IMG/VR virus record: IMGVR_UViG_3300040801_002467
Location: 1-57,067 of that record
Source: a virus
Reading direction: 5' to 3' (one strand)
Length of the DNA stretch: 57,067 nt
This document shows positions 40,118 to 47,858 of this stretch, piece by piece (the stretch's first letter is position 1; every line of letters begins with the position of its first letter). The notes beneath the pieces were generated by a model, which did not search any database, had not been told where the DNA came from, and was given only the letters and a program-made list of their open reading frames with translations. The translations under genes were made by a program, and so were the position numbers.

Positions 40118-40146
40118 ATTATATGCATTGCTTAGGCATCTGTCAA
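40118..40146 (-). promoter_or_regulatory. Perfect sigma70 promoter, proximal copy
   Basis: On the minus strand TTGACA (40146-40141), a 17-base spacer and TATAAT (40123-40118): both hexamers match consensus fully. It is followed by ACGCACATAGAT, a block shared with the distal copy, and by the AGGAG of the AAA ATPase gene. Confidence 0.88.
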
Positions 40147-40185
40147 ATACAGTGTTGCCGTCTGCTTTGCTTAATTTATGTGCAT

Positions 40186-40214
40186 ATTATAGCGATTGGG
40201 GAGGCAATTGTCAA
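40186..40214 (-). promoter_or_regulatory. Perfect sigma70 promoter, distal copy
   Basis: On the minus strand TTGACA (40214-40209), a 17-base spacer and TATAAT (40191-40186). Spacers share TGCCT and CAAT with the proximal copy and both are followed by the block A(C/T)GCACATA, so the two look like a duplicated module 68 bases apart. Confidence 0.88.
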
Positions 40215-40276
40215 GCCATTTTTAGTAATTAAAAGTACGAATTTTGGTGACGTAAGTCATTGATCTTAAAATGCAA

Positions 40277-40299
40277 AAACCCGCAAATTTTGCGGGTTT
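40277..40299 (-). terminator. Intrinsic terminator after the 156-aa structural gene
   Basis: AAACCCGC (40277-40284) and GCGGGTTT (40292-40299) form an 8-base stem. On the minus strand it follows the gene ending at 40326 and is followed by TTTTTGCAT, and it isolates the AAA ATPase promoters from upstream transcription. Confidence 0.8.
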
Positions 40300-40325
40300 G
40301 TTAAATATTCTTAATTAAGAATGAA

Positions 40326-40796
40326 TTACATGTTTCCTGGAACACCTGCTGGCAATGGACGCAAGTTCCAGTTCATTGATGCTGTTTGGCCATCCTCAAG
40401 AATAACGTGCCATGTACCGGTGTTTTCTGCGGGATCCTTAATTAATGGTTCGCCTTCAATGATAATTTCCGTCTTAACATCAATGCCCCAGTTTGCCACG
40501 AATTCGTCGAGATCGTCTGGATTAACCTTGTTGACTGAATACGTCACTAACAGCATAGACCCGTCTGTTATCTGAATAACCGATGGTAGAGCAGTATCAT
40601 GCACGGTATCGTCTACTTCAAACTCAAACAAGACATCTGATTCAGTGACCACTGGTTGTGTCCATGGTTCAAAAGCTTCAGTCGATGCAGTAACCGGCCC
40701 GTTGAATACCTCGGTACCGTTCATTGATGCTACTAAATTTGCTTGTCCGGATTCAGCGTATGCTTTTCCGATGATTCTAACTGTTCGTGTACCCAT
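40326..40796 (-). CDS. Beta-rich virion-type protein
   Basis: The product is 156 aa, with GGAG eight bases before the ATG. It opens MGTRTVRIIGKAYAE and is rich in strand-forming residues, with a hydrophobic Trp/Pro-rich end. Proteins starting this way recur in marine T4-like phages and probably form part of the virion, though no counterpart in T4 is known to me. It ends 27 bases before a terminator. Confidence 0.5.
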   Translation of the reverse strand: MGTRTVRIIGKAYAESGQANLVASMNGTEVFNGPVTASTEAFEPWTQPVVTESDVLFEFEVDDTVHDTALPSVIQITDGSMLLVTYSVNKVNPDDLDEFVANWGIDVKTEIIIEGEPLIKDPAENTGTWHVILEDGQTASMNWNLRPLPAGVPGNM

Positions 40797-40814
40797 TTAT
40801 ATGCTCCGTAAATT

Positions 40815-41099
40815 TCAATGATACTTCTTTGTAATCTTATTTAGCCGTTGGACTAACTTACTAATTGGATTAACACGCTTTGTCTTTCTTGTCTTGCGAC
40901 TTTGTTTTATTTTTGTACGCTGTCGTGTTTTTTTCATGCGTTGCATCTGGGCAACATTTGGTGAGGCAGAACAATCACCAACTGACGGTACTGTCCGTCC
41001 TTCTCGTGGACCAGATTCGCAACGCCAAAATCTCTTCATTCCGCTTTTTGTGTGCTTCCATACAGTTCGGTGTTCTGTAATAAATTCGCTTGCTCTCAT
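40815..41099 (-). CDS. Basic capsid-targeted protein
   Basis: The product is 94 aa. The leader MRASEFITE resembles T4 capsid-targeting sequences ending at a gp21-type site (I-T-E, then H). The mature part is very basic (RQRTKIKQSRKTRKTKR) with a Cys-containing FWRCESGPREGRTVPSVGDC block that is common in aquatic phages. It should be packed with the DNA in the head and may be injected. CATAAATA lies five bases before the ATG. Confidence 0.6.
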   Translation of the reverse strand: MRASEFITEHRTVWKHTKSGMKRFWRCESGPREGRTVPSVGDCSASPNVAQMQRMKKTRQRTKIKQSRKTRKTKRVNPISKLVQRLNKITKKYH

Positions 41100-41104
41100 A
41101 CTAC

Positions 41105-41112
41105 TATTTATG
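41105..41112 (-). promoter_or_regulatory. Late-promoter-like CATAAATA five bases before a start codon
   Basis: CATAAATA on the minus strand, five bases, then ATG 41099. No Shine-Dalgarno is in position. It overlaps the stop region of the methyltransferase gene. Confidence 0.55.
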
Positions 41113-41114
41113 AG

Positions 41115-41888
41115 TTATTGCTTCCCATAATCAATGGCGGCTTTGTTCAACCAGGGCAAAATCAGATCTTTTTGCCTTATATGACCTGTTAGATTTATGC
41201 TACGTTCTACACTCGCTGGCAGCAATTCTAACTCAATTAAATCATAGTATGTTGTAATTCTGGGGTCCAATGGACCATGTTCGCTCTTATAAACTACTGC
41301 GTTAATCCACGGATCTTCTGGGTTTTTTAAAAAGAACCCACTTTTGCAATCAAATCCAGAAACAGCTAACATATGAATCATGCTCACCAACGAATAGTGA
41401 TAATAAACTCCGTTATGTTGTTCAAATTCTTGTTTGTTATAAACAATATTTGTTGTTTGCGGGACCATTAATGCTAACATGCCACCAGGCGTTAACATTC
41501 TATGAAAATTTCGCAAAGTTGCTAACGGATTAAGAGCGTATTGAAATGCATTATGACACCAAACGATATCAAAATGTTTTGGATCGTGATAGGTTTCTTC
41601 AAAATCCCAACGACGATAGGTTATATTTGGATAATGCCGTGCTATTGATAACTCTGGCATTATATCCATACCAACACAATCAATATTCAATGGAACAGGG
41701 GCATCGTCTCTGGTGGTGCGAGTTGCCCACCACTCGAGATCTAATCCGGCGGGTCCGCAGCCTACATCAACCACCGAGTCAACCGACATCATAAAATCAT
41801 CGTACTCAAACAGTGCATTTAGTGTTTGCAAAGAATGGCTATGCGATTCCTGTGCCGACGAAAACATTATTGGAAAATCATACATCAT
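41115..41888 (-). CDS. Class I SAM-dependent methyltransferase
   Basis: The product is 257 aa. The SAM-binding motif VVDVGCGPAGLDLEWW is at about 38-53, with the acidic motif II (GMDIMPE), the FDIVWCHNAFQYA motif IV region and the LTPGGMLAL motif VI. The substrate cannot be predicted; there is no DNA-methylase DPPY motif. The ATG overlaps the uvsY stop by four bases. It may act on small molecules or glycans. Confidence 0.8.
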   Translation of the reverse strand: MMYDFPIMFSSAQESHSHSLQTLNALFEYDDFMMSVDSVVDVGCGPAGLDLEWWATRTTRDDAPVPLNIDCVGMDIMPELSIARHYPNITYRRWDFEETYHDPKHFDIVWCHNAFQYALNPLATLRNFHRMLTPGGMLALMVPQTTNIVYNKQEFEQHNGVYYHYSLVSMIHMLAVSGFDCKSGFFLKNPEDPWINAVVYKSEHGPLDPRITTYYDLIELELLPASVERSINLTGHIRQKDLILPWLNKAAIDYGKQ

Positions 41889-42340
41889 ATTGTTGCATCC
41901 TCGAGCCCAGCGGTTCTTAATTTAGTAATATGTCCCAATTGCCATTGTTTGGAATCGAGACCCTTAATAACGCCCAGGAATCGATTTCGAAGCAACGCAA
42001 CCTCATTAACCAATATCTCGTAATTAATTACTTCGTCCTCGGCATCAGCATATTTTTCAGCGTCGCGACTAGTTAACGCTCTAGCATAACTTTCGAGATA
42101 TTTTTTAAAGTGTTTCTTTTTAATCTTTCGCAACTCAAGGTTGAGATAATTTAGTACCGCCTCAATTTCCTGCAATTGGCTAAAACGATGTTCGGTAATT
42201 CCTGGCAAATCTCTTAGATTTTTTTCGATGTTGCCATAGATCGAACACTCTTTCTTTGCATCCAGAATTTCATTCTCATACTGATCAATAAAATCAGTTA
42301 GCAATGAAAGATCTCGAGTTACTTGATTATATCTGATCAC
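41885..42340 (-). CDS. uvsY: UvsY recombination mediator
   Basis: The product is 151 aa (T4 UvsY 137) from a GTG start at 42340. It has the family pattern NIEKNLRDLPGITEHRFSQLQEIEAVL, shown here in part (LPGITEHRFSQLQEIEA), plus SRDAEKYADAEDEV and the end LRTAGLEDATI. UvsY displaces gp32 and loads UvsX on ssDNA; uvsX and gene 32 are 2-4 kb away. It overlaps the radical SAM gene by 14 bases. Confidence 0.85.
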   Translation of the reverse strand: MIRYNQVTRDLSLLTDFIDQYENEILDAKKECSIYGNIEKNLRDLPGITEHRFSQLQEIEAVLNYLNLELRKIKKKHFKKYLESYARALTSRDAEKYADAEDEVINYEILVNEVALLRNRFLGVIKGLDSKQWQLGHITKLRTAGLEDATI

Positions 42341-43511
42341 GTATGCCTAACCAATGCAAAAAACTTTCAGGTAAAAACTGTAGTGACAAATCGTTTCTTC
42401 TTTTCTGATATTGAAGTAAAAACTCTTTTAAGGTTAGACGTTCTTCTTCTGTCGGTTGATAGTTTAACGACTTTTTTATTTTTTCCTGCAGATCTATTGG
42501 GAAAATATCTAAATCTTCAACTATCAAGTTTTTTGAGTCATCGTCTAATATTCCGGCCTTCATAAATGTTGGTTCCATAGCAAAATACGGCAATATTTTT
42601 TGATTCTCATATTTTTTATAGAATTCAGAAAAATTTAAAATGGTCAAATTACTTAATGTACTACGGAACGAAAAATCTAATCCATTTTCAATTAACTGAT
42701 TAATTCGTGATTGTGTTAATTCCCAAGTGATTCCATAACGATTAAATTCTGCGTACTTTCCAGTATTTTCTACACTAACTCTTAACTCAATATTTGGATT
42801 TTCCTTCATTCTGGAAATCAATTTATCAAATTTTTGCTGGCTTGTATTCAATCCGGTTGATAACTGTATAGTTTCTATATTTTTATTTTTGTTTGCTAAT
42901 TCCAAAATATCATCAAAAAATTTGTTAAGTAACGGCTCGCCGCCGGTGATTACAATTTTTTTAACTTTAGGAATTAAACTAAGGATCTCGGATTCTAATA
43001 ACTTATACTCAGGCTGGTTAATAATATTTTTCTGTAAATTGTTAACATCATAATCCCGAGACTGTCTATTAAATCTCTCATCCACATAATGTGTAAATTC
43101 GTAATTGCCGAACTTATCTAGTTCAGTAGACCACCTGGTGCTATATTCACGACAACAATACGAGCATGCACAATTACAGTCTCTAGTTAACAATAACTCT
43201 AGCACTTCTGGATCTGTGCGAACCGAGGTATGCGACCGAACACTCCCATTATATATGTCCCGTTGGCTTGGTGCACCGAAGTCTTCGGCTTTCCAGCAAT
43301 TTGCTTCGCAACGATCAGTCCTTTCGTTGCGAAGCATTTTTTCCCTATCGGACACATCTTCAGGAATGTTAAATATATCGCCCGGTGTGGTTTCTATTCG
43401 TTTAAAATCAATAGGAACCGATTTCGTGGCACAACAACTTAACGTGCATTTATTAACTGCATCAATTTTTAGATATTTAAACTTATTGTTGCAATAATAG
43501 TCACGAGCCAT
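42327..43511 (-). CDS. Radical SAM protein (twitch type)
   Basis: The product is 394 aa. The [4Fe-4S] motif CNCACSYC (CX3CX2C) lies near residue 112-119 and the SAM-binding ITGGEPLLN near 188-196. Extra cysteines in the N-terminal part (CTLSCC, CEANC) could bind an auxiliary cluster, as in twitch or SPASM enzymes. Such proteins are frequent in T4-like phages beside recombination genes, with unknown substrate. The NADPH-FPR-FdxA pair of this phage could provide reducing power; this is an inference. Confidence 0.8.
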   Translation of the reverse strand: MARDYYCNNKFKYLKIDAVNKCTLSCCATKSVPIDFKRIETTPGDIFNIPEDVSDREKMLRNERTDRCEANCWKAEDFGAPSQRDIYNGSVRSHTSVRTDPEVLELLLTRDCNCACSYCCREYSTRWSTELDKFGNYEFTHYVDERFNRQSRDYDVNNLQKNIINQPEYKLLESEILSLIPKVKKIVITGGEPLLNKFFDDILELANKNKNIETIQLSTGLNTSQQKFDKLISRMKENPNIELRVSVENTGKYAEFNRYGITWELTQSRINQLIENGLDFSFRSTLSNLTILNFSEFYKKYENQKILPYFAMEPTFMKAGILDDDSKNLIVEDLDIFPIDLQEKIKKSLNYQPTEEERLTLKEFLLQYQKRRNDLSLQFLPESFLHWLGIRDQI

Positions 43512-43517
43512 TATGAA

Positions 43518-43754
43518 TTATCCAAAATCTAATTCGTCTTCGTCGTCATAATCATCATAGTCATCGATATCTGCATATTCTTTCAGTGCCTTCTTAACAT
43601 CAATGTCAATTGCATACTCGGCTAAAACTTCGGCTGAGATACCATTTTCAATTAAAACATGCACAAAGTCATCGGCCGCAGCTTCAATATCTGTCCCGAT
43701 TAGGTGATGCTTTAATGCTTGCCAAATTTCTAAACAAACTTCAACGTCCAACAT
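43518..43754 (-). CDS. Small acidic hypothetical protein
   Basis: The product is 78 aa with AGAAGGAG before the ATG. The first about 55 residues are helical and the end is almost purely Asp, Glu and Tyr (DDYDDYDDEDEL). It lies between the radical SAM gene and uvsX. A DNA-mimic or regulatory role is imaginable but unsupported. Confidence 0.5.
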   Translation of the reverse strand: MLDVEVCLEIWQALKHHLIGTDIEAAADDFVHVLIENGISAEVLAEYAIDIDVKKALKEYADIDDYDDYDDEDELDFG

Positions 43755-43816
43755 CTTCTCCTTCTAAATTTATTTTGTATATATCAAAAAAGATGTTGGC
43801 GTTGATTTTATAATGC

Positions 43817-44899
43817 TTATTCATTATCCGTTGCATCAATAACTTCAGAGTCATCTTCATTAATAATAGGGGTAGCCTCGGTACGGGTTGACATATCATC
43901 CATAAGTTTATCTAAGCACCCTTCCTCGTTGCGTTCCCATGCCTTACGGAACATCAATAGTTCCTCGCCGTCTTGTAAAGTATACTTCAGCCTATTGCCG
44001 GTTTTTGTTAGTAAACCTTTCTTCTCGGCCAAGTCGACCAATCCACTATACGGATTCATTCCAGTATCGTATGGGATCTTAACTTGCACTGACTCAAATG
44101 GTTTTGCATAACGTGTTTTCATCACCTTACAAGCGGCACGAATACCACGAACATCAGTAATCTTATTACCGTCGTCATCTTCTTTTAGCTTCAACTTCTT
44201 CATTGCAACAACAATTGACGAAGCATAGATAAAGCCTTGACCGCCCGAGATCTTGTCGTCTGGGTCGAACATATCCTGCGATGCGTATGTGTGATTCGTT
44301 GCTACCAATCCGACGTTATGGCTGCCAAACATGTTAACACAGTTACGAACTAGTGCCGTTAACGCTTTTGGTTTACGGCCGAGGTCGCCTTTCATATCGC
44401 CCTTATTGAATTGGTCAACATCCGTTGGTGTGAGCAGCATGCCGAGTGAATCTATTACAAATAAAACTTTAGGCCGCTCATTTTCAGCTAAATCACGATA
44501 GTCTTTCATAAACGTTGAAATTGTTTTTGCAACATCGTCGATCATTGCCATTGATAACTTGAGAAGTTTATCTTCGCTCGTATCAACATTCAAAGCCTGT
44601 AGCCATTGCTCATCGAGAGCGTTTTCGCTATCGATTAATACTACAAAAATACCTTGTTCTTGTGCCGCTTTAACAATGTTGGCTGAACAAAAGTATGATT
44701 TGCCGGAACCGGATTCGCCGGCAAAGACAGTCACCTTACCAAGCGGTACACCTTTGTGAAAGTCACCACTGATAAGATAGTTAAGTGCATAGTTGCCTGT
44801 AGAGACCCAATCTGTTGGGTCATTAAATCCAATTGCCAGGCCGTCAATTGATTTTGTTATCTCTTTCCTAAATTTAGAGACATCAAAGGGTTTAGACAT
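43817..44899 (-). CDS. uvsX: UvsX, RecA-like recombinase
   Basis: ATG 44899 (GGAG upstream) gives 360 aa; T4 UvsX is 391. Walker A GESGSGKS (about 61-68), VLIDSEN, Walker B VLFVIDSLGML (about 138-148) and the DNA-binding loops are present, with an acidic tail. It forms filaments for strand exchange with UvsY and gp32. The gene is separated from gene 32 by a strong terminator, so it has its own transcript start or depends on read-through. Confidence 0.95.
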   Translation of the reverse strand: MSKPFDVSKFRKEITKSIDGLAIGFNDPTDWVSTGNYALNYLISGDFHKGVPLGKVTVFAGESGSGKSYFCSANIVKAAQEQGIFVVLIDSENALDEQWLQALNVDTSEDKLLKLSMAMIDDVAKTISTFMKDYRDLAENERPKVLFVIDSLGMLLTPTDVDQFNKGDMKGDLGRKPKALTALVRNCVNMFGSHNVGLVATNHTYASQDMFDPDDKISGGQGFIYASSIVVAMKKLKLKEDDDGNKITDVRGIRAACKVMKTRYAKPFESVQVKIPYDTGMNPYSGLVDLAEKKGLLTKTGNRLKYTLQDGEELLMFRKAWERNEEGCLDKLMDDMSTRTEATPIINEDDSEVIDATDNE

Positions 44900-44925
44900 T
44901 TTAAAACTCCAAGACAATAAACAAA

Positions 44926-44948
44926 CGCAGGGCGAGTCTCGCCCTGCG
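44926..44948 (-). terminator. Terminator between gene 32 and uvsX
   Basis: CGCAGGGCGA (44926-44935) and TCGCCCTGCG (44939-44948) form a 10-base GC-rich stem with a 3-base loop; on the minus strand TTTGTTTATT follows. It ends the gene 32 transcript and resembles the strong site behind T4 gene 32. Confidence 0.85.
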
Positions 44949-44962
44949 TAATTACAAGAATA

Positions 44963-45970
44963 TTACTTCTGACGTGAGCGAATCATCGCTAGAAGCTCGG
45001 CAGCTTTGTCATTTTTAGGTTCTGCTGCGTTATCGTCTGCAGGTTCCTTGCGACTCGTTGTTGCCTTGTTTCTAGCGTCGACTGTGTCGTCACCATCGTC
45101 ATCTTCTTCCATACGAGGCGTTGGCTTTGAAGATGCCTTAGGTGCTGCATCGCTATTGTGGTTAGCGGTGTCATTCGAGGTCCGTTGAATCCCCGGTGGT
45201 GTATAAAAGGACCCCCAACGGTCTGGGTCATACGCTTCGCCCTCTACCGACGCTTCAAACATTTCAACAATAACCTTCAAATGCTCTTCATTTGGTTTTA
45301 CTGGTAAGAAATCTTTGAGGTTAAAAAGACCATGCTCGTCAATTGCTGCTAGTTCTTCATCTGTTAACTCAGACTCTTTTCGAGCCCACGAAGAATTTGA
45401 ATAGTCAGCATATCCACCTTTGGAAGTTTTAGAAATACGGAAATCTAAACCGTGTACTTTGTCGGTAGGTAGATGTTCAATTTCTGGATCGAGTAAACTA
45501 TTCTTGATCAGCGTAAAGATTTGCGGCGAAATAATGAATCGACGAATTGGATTTTCTGGGGTAACGTCGTCAGCCAGTGGATTTTGGCGCACGAAACCTT
45601 GGAACAGGTATGAGCGTTTCTTCCAGTATTTACGTCCCATTTCTTCCAGCGAGGGGTCCTTGAACCAAGTACGAACCTCGTTTAATACCGGACACTGTTC
45701 GCCGTACATTTCCATACACGGAACCTGAACATAAACCGTTTTATTGCTTGGGTCGCCCTTAATCCCATTGAATGGGAATTTGAACATCAACCGCTCGACC
45801 CAGAAATAGGGGTTATTTGGATCAGCATCCTCTAAAAGACGAACAATTGCTGTGTCACCTTCGTTAATGTTCCAATGTGGGTAGATTGCGTTCGGTTCAG
45901 AACTAAAGTTTGATTGTTTCTTTTCTTCTTGTGCCTTAAGACGGGCACGGATATCTGCTAATGAGGCCAT
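44963..45970 (-). CDS. 32: Single-stranded DNA-binding protein gp32
   Basis: The product is 335 aa (T4 301). The N-terminal self-association region (DIRARLKAQEEKK) is followed by the OB-fold with an aromatic and Cys-containing core (YVQVPCMEMYGEQCPVLNEV, then KKRSYLFQGFV), and an acidic, low-complexity tail (MEEDDDGDDTVDA) before a short helical end. It coats ssDNA in replication, repair and recombination. The leader has an inverted repeat (46019-46035) and an overlapping upstream ORF (45958-45996), candidates for autoregulation. Confidence 0.93.
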   Translation of the reverse strand: MASLADIRARLKAQEEKKQSNFSSEPNAIYPHWNINEGDTAIVRLLEDADPNNPYFWVERLMFKFPFNGIKGDPSNKTVYVQVPCMEMYGEQCPVLNEVRTWFKDPSLEEMGRKYWKKRSYLFQGFVRQNPLADDVTPENPIRRFIISPQIFTLIKNSLLDPEIEHLPTDKVHGLDFRISKTSKGGYADYSNSSWARKESELTDEELAAIDEHGLFNLKDFLPVKPNEEHLKVIVEMFEASVEGEAYDPDRWGSFYTPPGIQRTSNDTANHNSDAAPKASSKPTPRMEEDDDGDDTVDARNKATTSRKEPADDNAAEPKNDKAAELLAMIRSRQK

Positions 45971-45996
45971 AATGTATTTCTCCTATATAATGCCAT
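45958..45996 (-). CDS. Overlapping 12-codon upstream ORF at gene 32
   Basis: The sequence TACATTATGGC occurs at the gene 32 start and again 26 bases upstream, creating a second ATG (45996) in another frame. That frame encodes MALYRRNTLWPH and stops 12 bases inside gene 32. Its ribosome site is weak. Translation is unproven; it could be chance or a translational control element. Confidence 0.25.
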   Translation of the reverse strand: MALYRRNTLWPH

Positions 45997-46018
45997 AATG
46001 TATAAGCCCAAACACCAA

Positions 46019-46035
46019 ATACAGATATACTGTAT
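46019..46035 (-). promoter_or_regulatory. Inverted repeat in the gene 32 leader
   Basis: ATACAG and CTGTAT (46019-46024, 46030-46035) flank a 5-base ATATA. It sits in the untranslated leader, where T4 gp32 binds its own mRNA; a comparable operator role here is an inference. Confidence 0.35.
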
Positions 46036-46047
46036 CTCGCGTAATTT

Positions 46048-46055
46048 TATTTATC
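46048..46055 (-). promoter_or_regulatory. Late-promoter-like GATAAATA upstream of gene 32
   Basis: GATAAATA on the minus strand, one base from the T4 late consensus, about 78 bases before the gene 32 ATG and just downstream of the terminator of the preceding gene. Confidence 0.4.
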
Positions 46056-46073
46056 ACAGTTAATTGAGAAATT

Positions 46074-46113
46074 AAAAAACTGTACGATGCTATTATATGC
46101 TAGCATCGTACAG
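46074..46113 (-). terminator. Strong terminator after the 560-aa gene
   Basis: A perfect 13-base stem, CTGTACGATGCTA (46080-46092) and TAGCATCGTACAG (46101-46113), with an 8-base loop, followed on the minus strand by six T residues (46079-46074). Confidence 0.9.
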
Positions 46114-46130
46114 AATTCAAGAGATTTGAG

Positions 46131-47813
46131 TTATCTAGATAGGAGGTAATTAGTCTTTTGTAAAAGTGCATGAAGATCGGATTCAACGACCGAAAGAACA
46201 TCTTCACTTTCGTTTGTATCCTGTAGGCTCTGAATAACTTCTGTTATTGCGTTGCAAATTTCATCAAAGTCATCATCCGGATGCATTCCTTTATCAATCT
46301 GGATTTCATTGAATGCATTTTGTAATATACTCATTTCTTTTTCGCTAGGCTGAAAGCCAATTGTCTCTGCTAGCAAGTCATATACCGAAACCAAGTCGTC
46401 CGATATGGCATTACGCAACTCAACACTTAAATTTTCTAAACCGTATGTTTCATTATAGTTTTCTTCTAGCCGTTTATCCATAATTTTATTAGCAGAAGCA
46501 TATAAATGTTGGTCATTATCGGCGTCTAATTCATTTTCGCACGATTCTTGTGTTTGGCGTGGCGAAATTCTCGAAACCAAGTCAGGCATGTTTCTCCGAA
46601 CCCAATTCATAACAGTTGGGCGGGCATCACCATCTGGATATTCTTTTGCATCATCTTGCAATGCATCAAACAAGGTATCATCACCAATTACATCATATAA
46701 CTGGTCAGTCACGTTTATTGCATCTATTCCGTATGGCTGTTTTTTTGACATAAAGTCACGCAATTGTTCGATTTTTTCATCGGTATTAGGTAAAGACCAG
46801 GATCCTTCGGTCACGTCGTCGGCCCAACTTTCAAATTCACTAATTTCTTTCATTTTGTTTGTTCCTAATAAATCATCATCATTACTACTAGATGCGGCTG
46901 CGGTTGCAATTCTCGCTAATAATGGCAAGGCTTCGTCAATCTTTGAATTGATTGATTTTTGTGTAAACAACTCTCGTATACGATTAACTTCGGTTTCTTC
47001 AACGGTAATATCGGCAGGAGACCAATTTTCTAAGTATGTGTGGTATCCACGGCGGCCTGTAATGTTTTTTAACTTTTTACGCAAACTCACGTAATGATGT
47101 TTTCCGGCTTCAATTACGTTGGCTGTTTCTTCGTCTGCTTCCATAACACCAGAGCGGCGTACAAACCCGGACAATGTATGAATATCCTTAACCATTTCTG
47201 TTATATGTGAACCAAATATATCGTACGGGTTGCCACCTTCTGTGACGTGGCGTGCCATGGCGCGAGCACCCATCAACGACTTAAACGGTAATTTAAATCT
47301 CTCGCCGTCGGCATTTTCAACATAAATGGACTCAATATTATAATAGCGTTTTTCATTCTCACCAATTGGTCGAGTGTGTTTAATAATTATACGAGCGTTG
47401 CCTTGCGGTGAATACGATGTTTTCTTTGATCCATAGTACCCTTCAAATAGTCCTTCATTAATTGCTGCCATTCCTTGCATTGAGTATTTTAATTTACTAA
47501 TATCTTGTAGTTTAAAACCTAATAGGTTGCGTTTTGCAAACATACGAAGCTGATATAAAAAATTCATCCAATCTTTTTTATCAGCAGATTCCATTGACTG
47601 GCCAACGTTATCTCCATAAAAGATTTCTAAATCTCCGTTAGAGTTTATCAAAATTACAACCGTGCCGTAGTCTTTGCCGTTAGTTTCAAAATTAAAACTA
47701 AACATATCTGCGGAATTAACATCACTGATTTCTTTTCCTTTAGCATCGAGTGTTTTTACTTCAAAATCCTTAGATATTAGTAAATTAAAAAGATCTTGGG
47801 GTACGTTTTGCAT
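46131..47813 (-). CDS. Conserved phage protein, probable virion component
   Basis: The product is 560 aa. The central region (FKLPFKSLMGARAMARHVTEG, shown in part as LPFKSLMGARAMARHV) is a block I recognise from many T4-like aquatic phages, without known function. It contains several x-x-E-G sites (AINEG, LFEG) like prohead-protease targets. The C-terminal half is acidic and helical. A CTAAATA element lies five bases before the ATG, in line with late expression, and a strong terminator follows. Confidence 0.5.
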   Translation of the reverse strand: MQNVPQDLFNLLISKDFEVKTLDAKGKEISDVNSADMFSFNFETNGKDYGTVVILINSNGDLEIFYGDNVGQSMESADKKDWMNFLYQLRMFAKRNLLGFKLQDISKLKYSMQGMAAINEGLFEGYYGSKKTSYSPQGNARIIIKHTRPIGENEKRYYNIESIYVENADGERFKLPFKSLMGARAMARHVTEGGNPYDIFGSHITEMVKDIHTLSGFVRRSGVMEADEETANVIEAGKHHYVSLRKKLKNITGRRGYHTYLENWSPADITVEETEVNRIRELFTQKSINSKIDEALPLLARIATAAASSSNDDDLLGTNKMKEISEFESWADDVTEGSWSLPNTDEKIEQLRDFMSKKQPYGIDAINVTDQLYDVIGDDTLFDALQDDAKEYPDGDARPTVMNWVRRNMPDLVSRISPRQTQESCENELDADNDQHLYASANKIMDKRLEENYNETYGLENLSVELRNAISDDLVSVYDLLAETIGFQPSEKEMSILQNAFNEIQIDKGMHPDDDFDEICNAITEVIQSLQDTNESEDVLSVVESDLHALLQKTNYLLSR

Positions 47814-47818
47814 AATTC

Positions 47819-47826
47819 TATTTAGT
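47819..47826 (-). promoter_or_regulatory. Late-promoter-like ACTAAATA five bases before a start codon
   Basis: ACTAAATA on the minus strand, five bases, then ATG 47813. It differs from TATAAATA at the first two positions. No Shine-Dalgarno is present at a normal distance. Confidence 0.4.
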
Positions 47827-47858
47827 TCCTTGTTGTGACAGTTCTCAATGCATACTTA

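Noticed and set aside
46588-47094. Plus-strand open frame of 168 codons
   Set aside because: Antisense to the conserved 560-aa protein; composition (Ser/Phe-rich) is typical of a shadow frame.
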